The position numbers and the translations under genes were made by a program. 13,185 bases of DNA, from positions 1-13,185 of the forward strand of contig JACQUN010000209.1 of NCBI GenBank assembly GCA_016210285.1. Reading direction: 5' to 3'. Positions 12,053 through 13,185 of this stretch are shown here, piece by piece; the first letter of the stretch is position 1; every line of letters begins with the position of its first letter. The DNA is from Chloroflexota bacterium. GTDB lineage: Bacteria; Chloroflexota; Dehalococcoidia; UBA1127; JACQUN01. The notes beneath the pieces are model-generated. The model made no database searches and was not told the DNA's origin. It saw nothing but the letters and a program-made list of their open reading frames with translations.

Positions 12053-12585
12053 GGGGTGACCTCTTCCTTCTGCGCCGCGGGCTTGCCAGCGGCTATCGCT
12101 TTCGCCTCGGCAGCGGCCTTGAGCTCTGCTTCAGGCACCCACCCTGTCTCCTGCTGATAGCGCCTGCCCATATGGAGCAGTTGCTCCAGGTTCACCCTTC
12201 GGTCATAACGGCCATAGGAGCTGATCTCGTGCTCGTGGCTCATGGCGATGGCGTCAAAGTTGCACACCTCGACGCAGATGTTGCAGAGGATGCACCGCCC
12301 CAGGTTGATCTCAAAGGTCTCCACGATCTTGCGTCGGGTGCTCTTCCCCTCCTTGTGGAGGGGGTTGTCCTTCATGGTGGCGCTCATGCACTGGGTGGGG
12401 CAGTTGCGGATGCACACCATGCAGGCGGTGCAGTAGGGCTCCCCAACCTTGTCGTCCCAGGTGAGGGCCGGGAAGCCCATGTAGCGGGGCTGCACCGGCA
12501 GGTGCTCCTTGGGGTACTGGGCCGTCACAGGCCGGCGCAGAAAGGTATGAAGCGTCAGCCACAGCCCTCTAAGACTGGCGAGCAC
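12049..12585 (-). CDS. nuoI: NADH-quinone oxidoreductase (complex I) subunit I, 2x[4Fe-4S]
   Basis: With the start at GTG 12585 this is a 178-residue ferredoxin-like subunit that carries clusters N6a and N6b on the electron path to quinone. Two full cluster motifs are visible: Cys52, 55, 58, 62 in CTACMVCIRNCP and Cys98, 101, 104, 108 in CILCNICVEVCN. The N-terminal amphipathic LRGLWLTLHTFLRRPVTAQYP matches the membrane-facing helix of the family. GTG 12585 has GGGAGG 6 nt upstream and overlaps the nuoH end by 17 nt; a longer reading frame upstream (to 12663) encodes a Trp/Arg-rich stretch unlike NuoI and is shadow sequence. The C-terminus has an Ala/Lys/Glu-rich tail (EAELKAAAEAKAIAAGKPAA) beyond the conserved core. 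Confidence 0.95.
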   Translation of the reverse strand: MLASLRGLWLTLHTFLRRPVTAQYPKEHLPVQPRYMGFPALTWDDKVGEPYCTACMVCIRNCPTQCMSATMKDNPLHKEGKSTRRKIVETFEINLGRCILCNICVEVCNFDAIAMSHEHEISSYGRYDRRVNLEQLLHMGRRYQQETGWVPEAELKAAAEAKAIAAGKPAAQKEEVTP

Positions 12586-13185
12586 TGCGCACCTCCCTTG
12601 CGGGCACCAGGTCCAGCGTTGGCCGGACCTGTGGCGCCAGCACCTGCCGATAGACCGCCACACCCACCCCTGCGAGCATGGCGAGGGAGAGCACCGTCAT
12701 GACCCATCCGGGCCAACCGTAGTAGAGATAGAACCCCGTGACCACCAGGTTCAGAAACGAGAGGGGCACCAGGACCTTCCAGCCAAGACTCATGAGCTGA
12801 TCAATGCGGAGCCTGGGGAAGGTGCCACGGAACCAGAAGATGACCAGAGTCACAAAGTAGGTCTTGAGGAGGAACCAGACCAGGGGTGGCAGCCCAGGCC
12901 CTACCCACCCGCTCAGGAAGAGGATGGCTGTCATCGCCCCCACGAGGAAGGTGTTGATATACTCCGCCAGGTAGAAGACCGCCCAGTGGGCGCCACTGTA
13001 CTCCACAAAGGGGCCGCCGATGACCTCCGACTCAGCGTGGTAGATGTCGAAGGGGGTTCGGCCCACCTCCGCCAGCCCTGCGATGAAGAAAAGGACGAGC
13101 GCCAGCGGCTGGAGGGCGGCGAAGGGGATGCGGCCCTGCCGCTCCACGATGTCCACCAGGCTCAGGGACTGGGCCTGCATCCCGA
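12569..13185 (-). CDS. nuoH: NADH-quinone oxidoreductase (complex I) subunit H, C-terminal part (cut by window edge)
   Basis: About 205 residues from the C-terminal part of the membrane subunit that, with NuoB and NuoD, forms the quinone chamber. The diagnostic GLAEVGRTPFDIYHAESEVIGGPFVEYSG segment, which includes the conserved acidic cytoplasmic loop, is complete; it is followed by membrane helices (AVFYLAEYINTFLVGAMTAILFL, then VWFLLKTYFVTLVIFWFRGTFPRLRIDQLM, then two more). The reading frame is open to the right edge, so the N-terminal helices lie outside. The Met at 13180 is internal. The RTPFD motif and RGTFPRLRIDQLM are strongly conserved. It overlaps nuoI by 17 nt. Confidence 0.96.
   Translation of the reverse strand, partial: GMQAQSLSLVDIVERQGRIPFAALQPLALVLFFIAGLAEVGRTPFDIYHAESEVIGGPFVEYSGAHWAVFYLAEYINTFLVGAMTAILFLSGWVGPGLPPLVWFLLKTYFVTLVIFWFRGTFPRLRIDQLMSLGWKVLVPLSFLNLVVTGFYLYYGWPGWVMTVLSLAMLAGVGVAVYRQVLAPQVRPTLDLVPAREVRSARQS

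Noticed and set aside
12586..12663. N-terminal extension of nuoI
   Set aside because: It overlaps nuoH coding sequence and encodes a Trp/Arg-rich stretch unlike NuoI; GTG 12585 has a strong ribosome binding site.
1..13185. CRISPR array, rRNA or tRNA genes
   Set aside because: No regularly spaced repeats and no recognisable structural RNA sequence seen on either strand.

Overview
The window is GC-rich bacterial chromosome. The content (a nuo-type complex I operon, a luciferase-like F420-type oxidoreductase, a DUF4349 lipoprotein, small HicAB modules and a short clan AA aspartic protease) fits a Chloroflexota lineage, perhaps Dehalococcoidia-like. That assignment is inference from protein style and gene mix; no marker gene settles it. 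All genes except one aminotransferase lie on the minus strand.

Right part (13185 down to 6176): a canonical complex I membrane-arm operon in the order nuoH (5' end outside the window), nuoI, nuoJ, nuoK, nuoL, nuoM, nuoN. The upstream genes overlap or nearly touch. The nuoK-nuoL and nuoM-nuoN gaps are about 100 nt, and the first holds two strong hairpins. These genes encode the proton-pumping antiporter-like subunits, the small membrane subunits and the 2x[4Fe-4S] subunit that passes electrons to quinone.

Middle (about 6175 to 3730): downstream of nuoN is a 213-nt gene-free stretch, then a compact transcription unit with a sigma70-type promoter, a near-perfect Shine-Dalgarno and a 19-codon ORF with a CxxCGC motif. 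A GC-rich hairpin lies between it and the convergent aminotransferase. The fold-type I PLP aminotransferase (plus strand) and a membrane-anchored bacterial-PH protein (minus strand) diverge from a 153-nt spacer with good promoter candidates facing both ways.

Left part (3729 to 1): a minus-strand series of DUF4349 lipoprotein, LLM-class flavin/F420 oxidoreductase, short aspartic protease (probably frameshifted at its start), hicB2-hicA2, an orphan copy of the first 18 codons of uvrB, hicA1-hicB1, and the true uvrB start running off the left edge. The most striking structure is here: a 58-nt direct repeat with 4 mismatches, made of the uvrB 5' end, brackets the hicA1-hicB1 cassette. This looks like an insertion that displaced the old uvrB 5' end and supplied a replacement. 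Two HicAB modules in opposite gene order are therefore stacked in front of a DNA-repair gene, and uvrB's ribosome binding site now overlaps the hicB1 stop codon.

Other non-coding signals are a 26-bp perfect palindrome inside the oxidoreductase gene, a 12-bp inverted repeat that contains that gene's ribosome binding site, and a 16-bp palindromic operator candidate before the DUF4349 gene.
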